Assembly (NCBI GenBank): GCA_948468465.1
Contig: CAOKJJ010000003.1
Coordinates: forward strand, 1-62,744
Reading direction: 5' to 3'
Source of the DNA: an uncultured Eubacterium sp.
GTDB lineage: Bacteria; Bacillota_A; Clostridia; Lachnospirales; Lachnospiraceae
Length of the DNA stretch: 62,744 nt
Below are positions 45,899 through 54,096 of the stretch, piece by piece. The position numbers and the translations under genes are program-made. The notes under the pieces are model-generated. The model ran no database searches. It was not told the origin of the DNA and saw only the letters and a list, made by a program, of their open reading frames with translations. Every line of letters begins with the position of its first letter. Positions within the stretch are counted from its first letter, which is position 1.

Positions 45899-46644
45899 GA
45901 AAAGGAAAAAAAGCAGCGGCTGCAGCCGCTGGCCTGGTTCTTTGCATATGCACGCTGTTTGGAAAAGCATATGCTGCCGAGAGCCAATGGAAGATAGAAC
46001 ATACATTAGACAAAGAAAGCTGCATGCAGGGGGATACACTTTTGCTGTCAGTCTCGCTGAAAGGTGAAAGCAAGACCAAAACGACAGAAATGACTACGTT
46101 AAGCGGTATTTTGGAATATGACACAAGCCTGTTTGCCGTGGGTAAAGACGATATCCTTCCGGCAGGAAAAGAAACAGTAAAAGAGTGTTCGTTTGATGCA
46201 TCTGCGGGCAAGTTTACGATTCAGTACGATTCCAAAGTATCTGCGAAGGATGCGGATAAGCTTCTGCAGATCAGACTGCACGTTGCAGAGGATTCCTCTG
46301 TCGGAAAGACTACGGTCTGCGTAACGAATATGGAATGGAGCGAAGCGGACGGCAAAAACAAGCAGGAAATTGAACACCGCATTCCAGCACATATTACGAT
46401 ACAGGCATCGAAAAGTGCGGCAGCAGGCGATGTGAATGGAGACGGCAAAGTGGATCTGGTGGATGCAAGGCTGGTTATGCAGTATTATAATGGAGCAGAT
46501 GTGCTGGATGACACGCAGCAAAAAAACGCGGACATCAATGGAGACGGAAAAATCAATCTCATAGATGTAAAGCAGATTATGCAGTATTATAATGGGGAAA
46601 TCGACGAGCCTGCAACAGGACAGACAAGTACATCTGTTGTATAA
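45895..46644 (+). CDS. Secreted cohesin-dockerin adaptor protein
   Basis: This 249-residue protein has a signal peptide (about 1-28), a cohesin-like beta domain at about 30-172, and a type I dockerin at 178-235. The dockerin has the two calcium-loop repeats GDVNGDGKVD and ADINGDGKIN, each followed by a helix ending MQYYNG. Such proteins link cohesins in series. With the anchored cohesin upstream, this gives a minimal scaffold to which other dockerin or cohesin proteins could attach. No carbohydrate enzyme is encoded nearby, so a cellulosome role is unlikely here. Confidence 0.85.
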   Translation: MRKGKKAAAAAAGLVLCICTLFGKAYAAESQWKIEHTLDKESCMQGDTLLLSVSLKGESKTKTTEMTTLSGILEYDTSLFAVGKDDILPAGKETVKECSFDASAGKFTIQYDSKVSAKDADKLLQIRLHVAEDSSVGKTTVCVTNMEWSEADGKNKQEIEHRIPAHITIQASKSAAAGDVNGDGKVDLVDARLVMQYYNGADVLDDTQQKNADINGDGKINLIDVKQIMQYYNGEIDEPATGQTSTSVV

Positions 46645-46669
46645 ACGTTCAGATGGCGGGAGGTGTAAG

Positions 46670-48055
46670 ATGGCGCTGCAATGGACGACAGAAGAATATA
46701 CGCTTTCAAATATCAAAAAATGTATTTCGAATGGCTGGCGCATGAACAGAAGCCAGTTATATGAATATGGAAAAAAGCTTCAAAGAGCCAGAGAGCGGGT
46801 ACTGCCGGGAGAGCTTGGGAGTGCATTTGCGGATGCAGTCAGCCGGATTGCCGACGACCATGCCAATATAAGCTGGACGGAGCTTTTAAAAGATACAGAG
46901 CTAATGCAGAAGCTGCTGCAAAGCAGCAGGCAGTGGGACAGGGACGAATGGCTGAAACGACTGCCGGGCCTGGAAGCGCGGCAGGAAAAGTATTTTCGTA
47001 CACAGCTTGGCGCGGCGTTTATCCAGACATTAAAAATAAAGCTGGATATATGCGAAGAGAAGCAGCAGTCTGTACAAAAAACAGATGTACAGCCTGCTGC
47101 CGGTGAGATTCTCCAGCTGGAAGGTGTTGCGGCCTGGCTGATGCAGGATACTGACCCAATCCAGTCAGAACAAAAAAAGAAGGCCAACCAGCATGTCATG
47201 AAGCTGTCAGGCGGGGCACCAGCCGCAGTGTGTGCCTGCATATCGTTCTGCCTGTTATCAGCCTGGCTGTATGGTCAGTTTGAAAGAAACCAGAACGTTT
47301 ATGATATACACAAGCTAAAGGCGGCATCTGCTCCTGTGCAGGAGACTTACACAGAAAAAACAGAAAACAGGGAAACTGTACATACAGAAAAAGCGGCAGA
47401 CAGGACGTCAAAAACGAAAATTCCCGCTGCAAATCCAAAACAGAAAAAGCAGGATATACAGCAAAAAAGACCAAAGATACTGGCCCAATATCAGGAAATG
47501 GCAAAAGAATATCCAGGGCTTTTCGGATGGCTGCAGATTCCGGATACGCAAATCGACCTGCCTGTGATGCAGCCGCTGAAAGAAAAAGATTTTTATCTGA
47601 ATCATGATTTTACTGGCGCAGATTCGGCAGAAGGAGCTTTGTTCGCAGATCCGGAAAACAACCGTTGGCCGCAGGACGGCAATACGGTTATTTACGGGCA
47701 TAATATGAAAAACGGGCATATTTTCGGGGAGCTTGATTTATACGAAGACCCGGCTTATTTTCAGAAGCACAAAGAGATTCATTTTGACACGATTTATGAA
47801 ACGGGTCAGTATGAAGCGGTGGCTGTCATTAAAACAAGAATATTGAACGAGAATGAGCAGGGATTTCGGTACTATCAGTTTTTTCAATACGATAATAAAA
47901 AACAATTCCAGCAGTGTGCAGAATTTGTAAAGGAAAACCAATTGTTTGATACAGGCAGCAGCCTGCGGTATCATGATCGGATTTTGATGCTGTCAACTTG
48001 TGAATATTCGCAGGAAAATGGGAGGCTTGTCATTGTCGCAAGGAAAATTGCCTGA
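46670..48055 (+). CDS. Class B-type sortase with cytoplasmic helical extension
   Basis: This 461-residue protein ends in a sortase domain (about 275-461) with the catalytic set: His in VIYGHNMKNG, Cys444 in LSTCEYS and Arg452 in GRLVIVAR. The pattern is that of class B. A single membrane helix lies near 183-205. The first ~180 residues would be cytoplasmic and helical, which is unusual, since sortases normally have only a short N-terminal tail. I start at ATG 46670, after GGGAGG, instead of an in-frame ATG inside the dockerin gene. The nearest candidate substrate is the cohesin protein at 45044. Confidence 0.88.
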   Translation: MALQWTTEEYTLSNIKKCISNGWRMNRSQLYEYGKKLQRARERVLPGELGSAFADAVSRIADDHANISWTELLKDTELMQKLLQSSRQWDRDEWLKRLPGLEARQEKYFRTQLGAAFIQTLKIKLDICEEKQQSVQKTDVQPAAGEILQLEGVAAWLMQDTDPIQSEQKKKANQHVMKLSGGAPAAVCACISFCLLSAWLYGQFERNQNVYDIHKLKAASAPVQETYTEKTENRETVHTEKAADRTSKTKIPAANPKQKKQDIQQKRPKILAQYQEMAKEYPGLFGWLQIPDTQIDLPVMQPLKEKDFYLNHDFTGADSAEGALFADPENNRWPQDGNTVIYGHNMKNGHIFGELDLYEDPAYFQKHKEIHFDTIYETGQYEAVAVIKTRILNENEQGFRYYQFFQYDNKKQFQQCAEFVKENQLFDTGSSLRYHDRILMLSTCEYSQENGRLVIVARKIA

Positions 48056-48095
48056 GTCATGGTGTATGTTCGAAAAGATAAAAAGAGGATCAGCG

Positions 48096-49865
48096 ATGAA
48101 AAATTACAGAAACAATCTTTGTCAAAGAGCTATATTTTATATGATCATAATCATGTCCATGATCTGCATGAGATATCGCTTTGGCACATCCATGCCTGTG
48201 TATGCACAGAAAATTGAAATCGAATCAGAACTTGAATTCGGATATGAGACTGATAAAGATACAGAATTCAGACAAGACGAAGCCACATTTACGGATGATC
48301 AAGGCATTATATATACTTATGGCAATAATCAGGACTGCTTTATCAGTGGGTATACGCAAGACATAGGAAGCATCATAAAGATTCCAGTCAAAATCAGTAA
48401 TGTAGCAGGCACCTATCAGGTCAAAGGAATCCGCAAATCAGCTTTCCAGGACTGCGATGCATTAGCGCAGGTACAGATTCCAAACAGTGTGACTGACATT
48501 GCATCAGATGCGTTTTCAGACTGCAGGAATCTGAAAGAGATTTCCGTTCTCCCAGTGGAATATGCGCGAAAAAAGAGCGATAAGTCTTCTGTAGCTACTG
48601 TAAAAATTCACAGTGCACTGTTATGCACATCAGCAAAGGTAAAACTGGAAATTGATGAAACGGTAATGCAGCAATCTGTTTCTGATGCAAAGACGGATGT
48701 TGTTTCATTACAGATATGGATGACAGCTCATGATAGTATGCCTGTAAAAAAATCTCTGCCTGCCCATATGGTATTGCAGCGGAAAGCGGTTAAAGCAATT
48801 GCAGACAGTGGTAAAGATTTCAAGGTGAAGGTCAAAGACGCGGAAGGCAGCAGTTACTATATCAAAGTACAAGCAAAAGATCTGGGGCAGTTGTCAGGGA
48901 ATCTTATGCTTACACTTGGAGAAAAAGAAGCAGATGATATCACCGGTACGATGAATGCTGATTTAAAAAAGGCATGCAAAAAAAACGGAATCCATAAAAA
49001 TGCAGTAACAATTTTATCTTATTCTTTTGAGAAAGATTCAAGGACAAATATTAATATTGTTTTCCCTGTTGAAGGTGCAAAGCCGGGCAGTAATCTGTAT
49101 GTATATCGATATGATAAAAACAAGCGGGTATTTGCCGCAATATCTTTTCATCCGCATACGGTTTCTGATCAGGGAAATATAACGATATCCGTTTCAAAAG
49201 GCGGCATGTTTGCAGTAACAAAGAAAAAATTCCAATATATGAGCAGGCAGCCTTCCGGTGAATTTTTGACAGAATCCAGCGGTACTTATTATATTAATAA
49301 AAATGGTCAAGCAGTACATGGCTGGAAGAAGATAGGCAGCGAGTACTATTATTTTGATAGAGAGAACGGGAAAATGTCTGTCAGCAGCAGGATAGATGGC
49401 ATTAAAATACAGGCGGACGGAACAGCAAAGCAGACCGAGGAAAATGTTAGTAAGATTCAGACGATGATAAAAGCGCGTGCTGTTGTTGACCAGATTACAG
49501 ATCCAACAGACAGTAAAAGCCAGAAAATAGAAAAGTGTTTCCGATGGGTACTGCAGTTTCCATATAGAAGATATCGGAGATTGAAGCCGATTTACCGGCA
49601 GCCGGGATGGGAAATCACATTTGCCAATGATATTTTTGACCATCATCAGGGATGCTGTGTGTCGGAAGCATCAGCAGTGGCATTTTTGTTTCATGAGTGC
49701 GGTTATCAGACCGTGTATGTAGCATGTGATACAGGACATGCATGGGTAGAATTAAATGGAAGGGTGTATGATCCGTTATTTGCGGAATCACGGGAATTTT
49801 ATCAATATTATAATGTGCCTTACGCAGGATATGGTATGCGACCTGTATTAAAAAGAAAAATATAA
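48096..49865 (+). CDS. Secreted LRR/cell-wall-binding protein with transglutaminase-like end
   Basis: This 589-residue protein has an N-terminal hydrophobic signal (about 11-30) and a short LRR_5 region (about 95-150). A unique beta-rich middle follows, then a choline-binding-type repeat (GTYYINKNGQAVHGWKKIG, about 395-415), and a C-terminal transglutaminase-like domain with Cys521 in GCCVSEA, His548 in GHAWVE and Asp559 in YDPLF. All three catalytic positions are present, so it may be an active peptidase or cross-linking enzyme at the wall. I use ATG 48096 with AGAGG upstream. It is the last gene of the + strand block. Confidence 0.78.
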   Translation: MKNYRNNLCQRAIFYMIIIMSMICMRYRFGTSMPVYAQKIEIESELEFGYETDKDTEFRQDEATFTDDQGIIYTYGNNQDCFISGYTQDIGSIIKIPVKISNVAGTYQVKGIRKSAFQDCDALAQVQIPNSVTDIASDAFSDCRNLKEISVLPVEYARKKSDKSSVATVKIHSALLCTSAKVKLEIDETVMQQSVSDAKTDVVSLQIWMTAHDSMPVKKSLPAHMVLQRKAVKAIADSGKDFKVKVKDAEGSSYYIKVQAKDLGQLSGNLMLTLGEKEADDITGTMNADLKKACKKNGIHKNAVTILSYSFEKDSRTNINIVFPVEGAKPGSNLYVYRYDKNKRVFAAISFHPHTVSDQGNITISVSKGGMFAVTKKKFQYMSRQPSGEFLTESSGTYYINKNGQAVHGWKKIGSEYYYFDRENGKMSVSSRIDGIKIQADGTAKQTEENVSKIQTMIKARAVVDQITDPTDSKSQKIEKCFRWVLQFPYRRYRRLKPIYRQPGWEITFANDIFDHHQGCCVSEASAVAFLFHECGYQTVYVACDTGHAWVELNGRVYDPLFAESREFYQYYNVPYAGYGMRPVLKRKI

Positions 49866-49884
49866 ATGATAGTAAGTTCGAATC

Positions 49885-49916
49885 GGTGTGTAAAATTCAT
49901 AGATTTTTTACACACC
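49885..49916. terminator. Bidirectional terminator ending the 46-kb block
   Basis: Arms GGTGTGTAAAA (49885-49895) and TTTTACACACC (49906-49916) form an 11-bp stem with A and T runs on both sides. It lies between convergent genes and overlaps the stop of the minus-strand gene, so it serves both. Confidence 0.75.
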
Positions 49917-50612
49917 ATACAGCACCTCATATATCCGTTTTTCCACGGACGACTCCTTTACTTGAAAATACCTGGCGAGATATTTAATTGTATAGACACG
50001 GCTGCCGTTGCCGTAATCCATCGCCGCATTGTACCGTTCCCGAAACTTGTCCGCTGGCATGAGCAAGGTGGCCGCGAACCGGTCGGCGCGTGACTCTTTT
50101 TCAGAACGGTGGTCCTTTCGTGGGTAATTTTCCGCAAATGTGCGACCATTATCCAAGCATCCAGGATTTCCTATGTAATCAAAAAGGTAATGGCCGAGTT
50201 CATGCGCCGCCACAAACCGCTGGTGTCCATATGGCTCCGTGCTGTCCGTAAAGATGACGGCGTCAGAGTCGTAAGCATCTCTGGTTCGGCCGCCTGCGTA
50301 AATGACTCCGGACATGCCTTCTAGCATGTTGCTTGTCCTGCGCAAATCGATCCCAAACGCATTTACAATCTGCACAACAGGGGTAGCGGAGCCATCATAG
50401 CATCCCGCAGACTCGGCTGCACGTAGTATTTCCGTAGCTGTTTCTGACGCGTTCTGTGGCGTATACTGCGAACAATTACCGCATCTATCCAGCTCTTCTT
50501 TTTTCTGTTCTGCGTAAGCGAGGAATGCGTCTGGATTTTTCAAAACCGGTTTTTCCTTCACTAACATGTTCTTTTCCTTCTTTCTAGTGTATGTAATGAT
50601 GTTTTTTCCCAT
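49908..50612 (-). CDS. ImmA/IrrE-type zinc metallopeptidase
   Basis: This 234-residue protein contains the HELGH zinc motif (His137, Glu138, His141) followed by a second acidic helix with SRADRFAATLLMP, the signature of the M78/ImmA-IrrE family. Members cut repressor proteins to start SOS-like or mobile element responses. No Xre-type repressor partner is next to it, so its target is unknown. The GGGAGG site supports the ATG at 50612; an alternative start at 50567 also has an AAGGA site. Confidence 0.85.
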   Translation of the reverse strand: MGKNIITYTRKKEKNMLVKEKPVLKNPDAFLAYAEQKKEELDRCGNCSQYTPQNASETATEILRAAESAGCYDGSATPVVQIVNAFGIDLRRTSNMLEGMSGVIYAGGRTRDAYDSDAVIFTDSTEPYGHQRFVAAHELGHYLFDYIGNPGCLDNGRTFAENYPRKDHRSEKESRADRFAATLLMPADKFRERYNAAMDYGNGSRVYTIKYLARYFQVKESSVEKRIYEVLYGV

Positions 50613-51092
50613 CCGTGCTTATCCTCCCTGTCTAGAGCTTGTCCATCTAGATACCATAGCATGGATAACATGACAGGAAAAGAAAAATCAGACATAACGA
50701 AACAGCGGATTATCTGTTTATCTTAGCATATATCGGCACAAATCCGCATATAATTATATTTGTTGTGTTAAATTTTACCATAAATGCTGAATCTTGTCCA
50801 CAAAAAAACAGATATCACCAGCATTGAAAGCTGCTTGTACATAAACTCGTTTCTTCATAAAAAAGGATGGCATATGGATATTTCTGGTAGTATAATATAC
50901 TTGCTGAAAGAACTTCCAGCTGTCTGTCCGGTTCTTGCGGTATCAAACGAACATAGTTACATGAAAATTGCAGCAATGGAATAACCGAACTGCTGCGTAA
51001 AAATTGCAGCAATGGAATGTCTGAATGACTGTTTTGTATAGTATGAGTATGCAATGGGATATTTGAGTTGCTGCATAGAAAGAGGTAAGAAA
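50613..51092 (+). promoter_or_regulatory. Long intergenic region with tandem repeats before the DUF4003 gene
   Basis: This 480-bp gap has no convincing gene. A perfect TATAAT is at 50891-50896 without a good -35. Two exact 19-bp copies of a motif starting AAAATTGCAGCAATGG lie at 50964-50982 and 51000-51018 (36-bp period). A weaker third copy is near 51048-51083. The repeats end beside the DUF4003 ribosome site and could be binding sites or a structured leader. Short in-frame runs here have no coding signs. Confidence 0.5.
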
Positions 51093-52079
51093 ATGAATGA
51101 AAAGACAATGAACTACTGTAACATGCTGATTCAGAACAGAAATATGTTTCGGGAAGCTTTTAAGTGGGAGGATGGACTGTCCTGTTTAGCTGGGGCTGGC
51201 ATTTTTACAATGGCTGATCAGATGGTGGATGTGGCCACGTTAAAAAGCTGCAAGAAAATATTGTCGCAAAAAGTCAGTATGTTCTCCTTTTTTGAGGGAG
51301 TGGCACGCATACCGGTTGTTGCTATGCTGGCGGCAAGCGGCAGGCCTGAACAGTTGCTGACACAGGGTTTGGACATCTATAAACGGCTCAAGCAGGATTT
51401 TATAAGTTCTCCGTATCTGCCGCTGGCGGCAATGATGATCGCGCAGATGACAGGAGAGGAAAGCTGCGAGAAGATGGCGGTACGCACCAAGACGCTTTAC
51501 AAGCGGATGAAGGAAGAGCATCCGTTTTTGACAAGCAGCGAGGACAGTCCGCTGTGTGCTTTGCTGGCATTTTCGGAAAAATCAGATGATGCGCTGATCT
51601 TTGATATGGAAAAGTGTTATGAAATATTAAAGAATGAGTTTTTTTATGGAAACGCAGTTCAGTCTCTTACACATGTATTGGCTCTCTTTGATGAACCTGC
51701 GGAATTAAAATGTGAAAAAACAATGCAGCTGTTTCATGCAATGAAGGAAGCGGGCAGAAAATATGGAACCAATTATGAGCTGCCAACTCTGGGAGTGCTT
51801 GCCATGACGCAGGTTCCGGTCAAAGAGATCGTTCAGGAAATTATTGAAATCGAAGAGTGGCTTTCCAAACAGAAAGGGTTTGGATTATGGAGTAATGTGA
51901 CACAGAAGCAGAGACTGCTGTATGCAGGCATGCTCGCTCAAAAAGATTATATCAAGGTAGATGCCATTCAGACGACCGCAATAGGCAGTGTGATGGCAAT
52001 GGTTTTGGCACAGGAAATTACGTTGTGCGCAATAGTAGCATGCAGTGTGGCCGCTTCTTCTTCATCATCGGGCAATTAG
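51093..52079 (+). CDS. DUF4003 family protein
   Basis: This 328-residue protein matches the look of the clostridial DUF4003 family: helical throughout, with repeating phrases such as SxYLPLAAMMIAQM and ELPTLGVLAMTQV, and a low-complexity Ala/Ser C-terminus. The family function is not established to my knowledge. I start at ATG 51093 (AGAGGTAAG upstream). It follows an array of tandem repeats and ends at a strong bidirectional terminator. Confidence 0.75.
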   Translation: MNEKTMNYCNMLIQNRNMFREAFKWEDGLSCLAGAGIFTMADQMVDVATLKSCKKILSQKVSMFSFFEGVARIPVVAMLAASGRPEQLLTQGLDIYKRLKQDFISSPYLPLAAMMIAQMTGEESCEKMAVRTKTLYKRMKEEHPFLTSSEDSPLCALLAFSEKSDDALIFDMEKCYEILKNEFFYGNAVQSLTHVLALFDEPAELKCEKTMQLFHAMKEAGRKYGTNYELPTLGVLAMTQVPVKEIVQEIIEIEEWLSKQKGFGLWSNVTQKQRLLYAGMLAQKDYIKVDAIQTTAIGSVMAMVLAQEITLCAIVACSVAASSSSSGN

Positions 52080-52093
52080 ATAAAAAATTTAGT

Positions 52094-52122
52094 AAAACGC
52101 CGGTTATGACAGCCGGCGTTTT
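52094..52122. terminator. Bidirectional intrinsic terminator
   Basis: Arms AAAACGCCGG and CCGGCGTTTT with a 9-base loop lie between the convergent DUF4003 and ABC-F genes. The GC-rich stem with A and T flanks is typical. Confidence 0.9.
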
Positions 52123-52130
52123 TAACATGC

Positions 52131-53687
52131 TTAATTATAACTCAGAAGCTGCATGTTCTCAAGGCCATGTCTGGTCAGGCTGCATACATGGTCGCAGACT
52201 TCCTCAATATATTTCCGGTCATGTGAAATGCTTATAATTGCTCCCGGAAATTCTCTTAACATCTGTCGGATCACAGGGCCTGACAGCGGAGAAAAATTGC
52301 GGGTCGGCTCATCCAGTATTAAGACGTCTGCATGGGACAGACTCATTTTTAAAAGGAATATTTTGGCCTTCTGACCGCCGGATAACTGACTGATGGGATG
52401 GCTCATTTCATCAGCGGTATATTTTAACGCGCCAAGGTATGTGCGTATTTTCGTGCGTGTTTCCTTATCTCCGACCGGATCCAGAAAATCTAACGGCGTC
52501 ATGGTATCCGTCAGCAGTTCTTCGTAGTTTTGCGGCATATATTCTGCATGAATATCCGTCCTGCCCAGCAGTTCTTTTGCAATCAACCGCAGCAGCGTCG
52601 TTTTTCCTGCTCCATTTGTACCGATGATGCATAGTTTTTTAGAACCGCGTAAAATCAAGTGAATGTTTTCTGCCAGCACTGTTTCATGGTCAGGCGTGTA
52701 CAGCTTTTCCAAAGAGTATTCCAGCACTGTTTTTCCGGCTGGTATGCCGGCGTTGCTGCCGCCCAGTTTAAAAAACAGGGAGCTTTCTTCCTCAGGCATA
52801 GTTGTCATTGTTTCGTCTTCACGCGCAAAGCGGCGTTCCATAGACTTTACCGCATGCATTTTCTTTTTCAGCAGCCGGGCCTTAGCTGGATTTTGTCTGG
52901 AAATGCTGTTTTGCGCATATGCGACGCTTTGGTAAATACGTTCGTATTTCTCCTCACGAAGCTTTTTTTCCCTGCGGTCATTCGCGGCAATCCGCGCCTG
53001 GTTTTCAAATTGCTGCAGGCGCTGCTGCCTGTATGAAACATAAGACATGCGTGCAATTGTATGCCGGCATTGTGTTTTATGGCGAATCTGTTCTATATGG
53101 ATGATTACATTGGCAGTACGTTCGATGAAAGTCTCATCATGGGAAATGTACAGCACGATTTTTTTCCAGTTTAAAACAAATGTCTCCAGCCATTCCAGCG
53201 TTTTCAGATCCAGATCGTTGGAAGGTTCATCGAGCAGAAGAATGTCCGGTTCTGACAGCAGCAGACGAAGCAGCTGAGCTTTTATTTTTTCACCTCCGGA
53301 CAGCGTATCCATACGCTGATCACTGTAAAAAAATTCACAGGAAAGGCCGAACTGCGCCGCCAGTTTATGAAGTTCTTTCGGTGTCTGTTCGAAAAACAGA
53401 GGTTCTTCCATAAAATATTCATAAATGCTTTGCTGGCGGCATGCATAGGGAAGTTCCTGCGGCAGATATCCGAGCTTTTCGTTCAGCAGTATCCGTTCAC
53501 CGGCAGCTTCGCAGTAATCTTCGACAAGTTCCGGACGGTAAATCCATTGCAGGAGCGTGGATTTTCCATTACCTTCCTCGCCTATGACAGCGGCTTTGTC
53601 ACCGTCATTTAATACGAGACTGAAATTTTCAAGAAGCGTTCTGCAATCTTTTTTGTGTGTGATGGTCATATTTTTAATTTGTATCAT
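52131..53687 (-). CDS. ABC-F ribosome protection protein (antibiotic resistance type)
   Basis: This 518-residue protein has two ATPase domains and no membrane helices. Domain 1 has GEEGNGKST, LSGGEKIK and LLLDEPSNDLD. Domain 2 has GTNGAGKTT, LSGGQKAK and LILDEPTRNFSP. A charged helical linker of ~80 residues separates them, as in the Lsa/Vga/Msr/CplR resistance proteins that displace antibiotics from the ribosome. Exact class cannot be set by eye. The gene has GGAAGGAGG before its ATG and a hairpin in its leader, as expected for a drug-inducible member. Confidence 0.87.
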   Translation of the reverse strand: MIQIKNMTITHKKDCRTLLENFSLVLNDGDKAAVIGEEGNGKSTLLQWIYRPELVEDYCEAAGERILLNEKLGYLPQELPYACRQQSIYEYFMEEPLFFEQTPKELHKLAAQFGLSCEFFYSDQRMDTLSGGEKIKAQLLRLLLSEPDILLLDEPSNDLDLKTLEWLETFVLNWKKIVLYISHDETFIERTANVIIHIEQIRHKTQCRHTIARMSYVSYRQQRLQQFENQARIAANDRREKKLREEKYERIYQSVAYAQNSISRQNPAKARLLKKKMHAVKSMERRFAREDETMTTMPEEESSLFFKLGGSNAGIPAGKTVLEYSLEKLYTPDHETVLAENIHLILRGSKKLCIIGTNGAGKTTLLRLIAKELLGRTDIHAEYMPQNYEELLTDTMTPLDFLDPVGDKETRTKIRTYLGALKYTADEMSHPISQLSGGQKAKIFLLKMSLSHADVLILDEPTRNFSPLSGPVIRQMLREFPGAIISISHDRKYIEEVCDHVCSLTRHGLENMQLLSYN

Positions 53688-53702
53688 AGGGGCCTCCTTC
53701 CG

Positions 53703-53730
53703 ACGGATTTTTCAAAATAAAAAAATCCGT
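53703..53730 (-). promoter_or_regulatory. Leader hairpin of the ABC-F gene
   Basis: Perfect 10-bp arms ACGGATTTTT and AAAAATCCGT with an 8-base loop lie directly before the ABC-F ribosome site. There is no T run downstream on the minus strand, so translation control or RNA stability is likelier than simple termination. I found no convincing leader peptide. Confidence 0.5.
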
Positions 53731-54009
53731 TTCCGTATCCGAAAACAGACTCACGCAAAGAAACCCTGTATAAATGCTGACGCAGAAATACAAAGAAAGC
53801 AATGATGCGGGATAATCTAATTCGGTATACGCATATTAACCTGGTTACCATTCATGTAAAATTACCAGGCAGTTATTATTTTGCAGCATCCAAATCAAAT
53901 TATCGAATAATCATTCCTTCACCCTGCACATCTGTGCCCTTTCTATATGAATTAGCCATATTATACATAATAAAAAGTAATTATGCAATACTTTTTTGAA
54001 AATAAATAG

Positions 54010-54038
54010 TTGATGCCATTCCTTTCAGCGTTTAATAT
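54010..54038 (+). promoter_or_regulatory. Promoter of the two-component/ABC operon
   Basis: TTGATG (54010-54015) and TAATAT (54033-54038) are 17 bp apart, about 60 bases before the response-regulator start. The match is fair and the spacing ideal. Confidence 0.5.
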
Positions 54039-54096
54039 AAAAAGAGGCAATGCAAAAAAACAGATGCAGGAACAAGAAAGGGAAGGAACTTGAAAA

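Larger units (their letters stand above)
53688..54096. promoter_or_regulatory. Divergent regulatory region between ABC-F and two-component genes
   Basis: A 409-bp region without a gene, holding the ABC-F leader on the minus strand (near 53690-53780) and the response-regulator promoter on the plus strand (54010-54038). The middle is AT-rich, with no further element that I can support. Confidence 0.6.

Noticed and set aside
45895..46644. Cellulosome component for plant fibre degradation
   Set aside because: No glycoside hydrolase or carbohydrate-binding module is encoded in the window.
50784..50984. Possible 66-residue gene before the DUF4003 gene
   Set aside because: It has no ribosome site, its composition is unlike protein, and it overlaps the tandem repeats.
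50964..51083. Tandem repeats as a CRISPR array
   Set aside because: Only two exact cores with short spacers that are themselves similar, and no cas genes.
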